Part shown: piece after piece, positions 62,609 to 64,000 of the stretch | Layout of the letters: each line of letters begins with the position of its first letter | Numbering within the stretch: position 1 is the stretch's first letter | Source of the DNA: Anaerolineales bacterium | GTDB lineage: Bacteria > Chloroflexota > Anaerolineae > Anaerolineales > DRMV01 | Direction: 5' to 3' | NCBI GenBank assembly: GCA_027023425.1 | Contig: JALVVL010000039.1 | Location: 21,100 to 85,099 of the forward strand | DNA: 64,000 nucleotides | Translations under genes and position numbers: made by a program | The notes under the pieces: generated by a model | The model's database searches: none | What the model saw: the letters and a program-made list of their open reading frames with translations, nothing else | Told to the model about the DNA's origin: nothing

Positions 62609-62700
62609 GAACCACAGATTACACAGATTAGCGCAGATTTTGCCCCGCTCCATCACCTCTTCCATTTGTGAAAATCTGTGAACACAACCCGAAAGGAGAG
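62609..62700 (-). repeat. Interspersed repeat mosaic, copy 12 (short), overlapping a gene end
   Basis: ACCACAGATTACACAG, GATTAGCGCAGATTTT and GTGAAAATCTGTGAACAC. Its DNA is read as the last 20 or so codons of the GDSL hydrolase gene, which marks the junction between typical host-type DNA and the AT-rich right end. Confidence 0.75.
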
Positions 62701-63428
62701 AAAATCATGTTGAGAGAATGGTTCGGTAACGCTCCTCCTCCACCTCCCCCTGGAGGAGCACCGCCTCCTCCGCCGCCACCTCCTCCATCGCCATCGCCAC
62801 TAACAGACCCTCCTCCTTTGGAATAGGGGAGCGCATTATAAAAATTTTGGGCCAGAATGCGATGCCCTGCGCTGTTTGGATGTAAACCATCCACATTTAG
62901 ATGGGGCCAGTCAACAATTAGAGCCCCATAAGCGTCGACCAACGCAACATTTTTTTCTCCGGCAAGGCCGCTGATTTGAGGATTATAAGCAGATGAAATG
63001 ACTGCATTGGCGTTGAATCTCGTGTCAGGTGTAATGTTGCCAAGTACCGGCGCTGCTCCAGCGCCACGACTTTTATCGATCATAACACCAAGATTAAACT
63101 TTACCGATGTTGGCGAAAGTCCTGCTATGACGTCATCGGCTCCTTCCATTATGATTATATAGTTGGGATGGGATTGCGCCAGCACTTTATCAATTCTGTT
63201 GACCCCCTGGTCGGTTCTTTCGCCCGACTGTCCATAGTTGACCACTTGAACCTTTTGGGCTGTTCCGTCAATCAACTGCTGCAAAACCGAGGGATACGGC
63301 ACCTGGCCATGGCCATGGGTAATGGAGTCACCCATGGCTGATACAACATCGGCATGGGCTGAAATTGACAGCATCAACATGACATAGAAAAAGCAGGCAG
63401 CAGGAATGAAGATGTGTATTCTACTCAT
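62628..63428 (-). CDS. Secreted GDSL/SGNH hydrolase with poly-glycine tail
   Basis: 266 residues. Signal peptide MSRIHIFIPAACFFYVMLML... with AHA cleavage near residue 25; block I MGDSITHG with the nucleophile Ser; block III-like IIMEGADDV, where Asn is replaced by Ala; block V DGLHPNSAGH with the Asp-His pair. It would be a secreted esterase or lipase. After residue 210 it turns into a Gly-rich run and then a tail that does not belong to the family and derives partly from a repeat. Start ATG 63428 lies inside a 27-base tandem duplication. AT-rich and probably acquired. Confidence 0.8.
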   Translation of the reverse strand: MSRIHIFIPAACFFYVMLMLSISAHADVVSAMGDSITHGHGQVPYPSVLQQLIDGTAQKVQVVNYGQSGERTDQGVNRIDKVLAQSHPNYIIIMEGADDVIAGLSPTSVKFNLGVMIDKSRGAGAAPVLGNITPDTRFNANAVISSAYNPQISGLAGEKNVALVDAYGALIVDWPHLNVDGLHPNSAGHRILAQNFYNALPYSKGGGSVSGDGDGGGGGGGGGAPPGGGGGGALPNHSLNMIFSPFGLCSQIFTNGRGDGAGQNLR

Positions 63429-63480
63429 AATCCTGTTAATTGTACCGGAATGGATAATCCTGTTAATTGTACCGGAATGG
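63427..63480. repeat. 27-base perfect tandem duplication at the GDSL gene start
   Basis: Two identical adjacent copies, 63427-63453 and 63454-63480, each opening ATAATCCTGTTAATTGTACC and closing GGAATGG. The first includes the start codon and ribosome binding region of the GDSL gene, so the gene has a duplicated leader. Confidence 0.95.
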
Positions 63481-63582
63481 GAGAGGTGTTGGATATGATT
63501 TCCCCGGTGAATGATAAGGTCCATGTTGTGATCTCTGTTTTTGATTAAATGGCAATAGGATGAAAGTCGAATCCGGAACATA

Positions 63583-63999
63583 TTATTGGTAGATTCTGAT
63601 GTAAATACTTTTAACATTTTGAACAAAGGGAGGAAGCTGTATTTCATTTTGCTTCACATTCGTATTCTTAGTGGTTATCATTGGAGTTTGTTGTCTAAAA
63701 GGACCGTCTTTTATAGATGATGTTTTTTGGATCCACTCCCGACCATCCCAAACTCTGCCTGCTACCGAGTAACTTTGTTTTTTGTATACGCTGGCCTTAT
63801 CTAACCCTGCCATGCCAGTGCTGTCGTCATCTATCCAGGAAGTGCCATTCCATATCTTACTGATTATTATATAACCGGCAGGTGTGTAATGCTCCCAAGT
63901 TACTTGAGGTCTGTTTGAGCTATTCAAGTCCATTCTTGGCAAAACATCAGGCACATCATTATCGGAGTGTACTAGGTGAGGTTTTTGCCAGTTACCATG
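63583..63999 (-). CDS. Trp-rich repeat protein, C-terminal part, runs off the right edge
   Basis: 139 residues visible; the frame is open to the edge, so the start is outside. Tandem beta-type units with WNGTSWI and WDGREWI plus SNRPQVTWEH resemble bacterial propeller or BNR-like surface proteins. Base composition is much more AT-rich than the main window (38 G/C out of 120 bases counted at 63541-63660). Same strand as and upstream of the GDSL gene. No family is assigned. Confidence 0.65.
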   Translation of the reverse strand, partial: HGNWQKPHLVHSDNDVPDVLPRMDLNSSNRPQVTWEHYTPAGYIIISKIWNGTSWIDDDSTGMAGLDKASVYKKQSYSVAGRVWDGREWIQKTSSIKDGPFRQQTPMITTKNTNVKQNEIQLPPFVQNVKSIYIRIYQ

Positions 64000-64000
64000 A

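Noticed and set aside
1..64000. tRNA or rRNA genes
   Set aside because: Reading intergenic DNA on both strands showed no cloverleaf-like stretch with a GGTTCGA-type T arm, and no rRNA-like segment. A scan with a tRNA finder would be decisive.

Overview
The window is a continuous stretch of bacterial chromosome with GC-rich coding DNA, 48 recognisable genes, no tRNA or rRNA gene and no CRISPR array. The best guess is a Chloroflexota bacterium of the Anaerolineae type. This is inference from the SLH-anchored surface protein with Cys-rich SLH loops, the lone basic-membrane-protein-type nucleoside importer, the giant TPR proteins, and above all the interspersed repeats that fill most larger intergenic gaps. 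No marker gene settles the taxonomy. Promoters often carry an extended -10 element (TGCTATAAT), and at least one gene looks leaderless.

Layout. 1-3.4 kb: nucleoside-type ABC importer (two permeases, double ATPase). 3.5-4.9 kb: folB-folK-folE. 5.3-6.7 kb: tryptophanase. 6.9-10.8 kb: three membrane proteins resembling a degenerate complex I/hydrogenase-4 membrane arm. 11.4-19.9 kb: coiled-coil protein, M16 peptidase pair, RlmD-type methyltransferase, two small membrane proteins, tyrS and a HAD phosphatase. 20.4-21.0 kb: zinc-ribbon SpoU methyltransferase. 21.5-30.0 kb: a small membrane protein, a 1690-residue TPR protein and a TPR protein fused to a clan CD (gingipain/caspase-like) cysteine protease. 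This is the best candidate for an undescribed system. 30.5-35.9 kb: cold-shock protein, PanE-like reductase, ThiF/MoeB-like E1, DUF3109-like protein, tail-anchored repeat protein and MurJ. 35.9-38.3 kb: APC transporter fused to two USP domains. 38.4-42.6 kb: NagR-like GntR regulator with two dre-like operators and a sugar ABC importer. 42.8-46.9 kb: PadR regulator and MacB-type ABC exporter. 47.0-49.9 kb: SLH surface protein. 50.8-58.2 kb: surface polysaccharide locus (WecA-like transferase, epimerase, WbuB-like GT4, Wzx flippase, pyruvyl transferase, GT4). 58.8-62.5 kb: ComEA-like protein and a NitT/TauT-type ABC importer with a double permease. 62.6-64.0 kb: a markedly AT-richer segment with a GDSL hydrolase and the end of a Trp-rich repeat protein, either acquired or an assembly join.

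The intergenic repeats are mosaics of a few modules built on words such as ACCACAGA, ATCCACCGATTGACACAGATTT, CTCTGCG, CTTGGCG and AATCTGTGTAATCTGTGG. They lie between operon neighbours (the complex I-like genes, PadR and its presumed ABC target), between a promoter and its gene (comEA-like), and at gene ends, where they supply the last codons of two genes. Most ORFs inside them are not genes.
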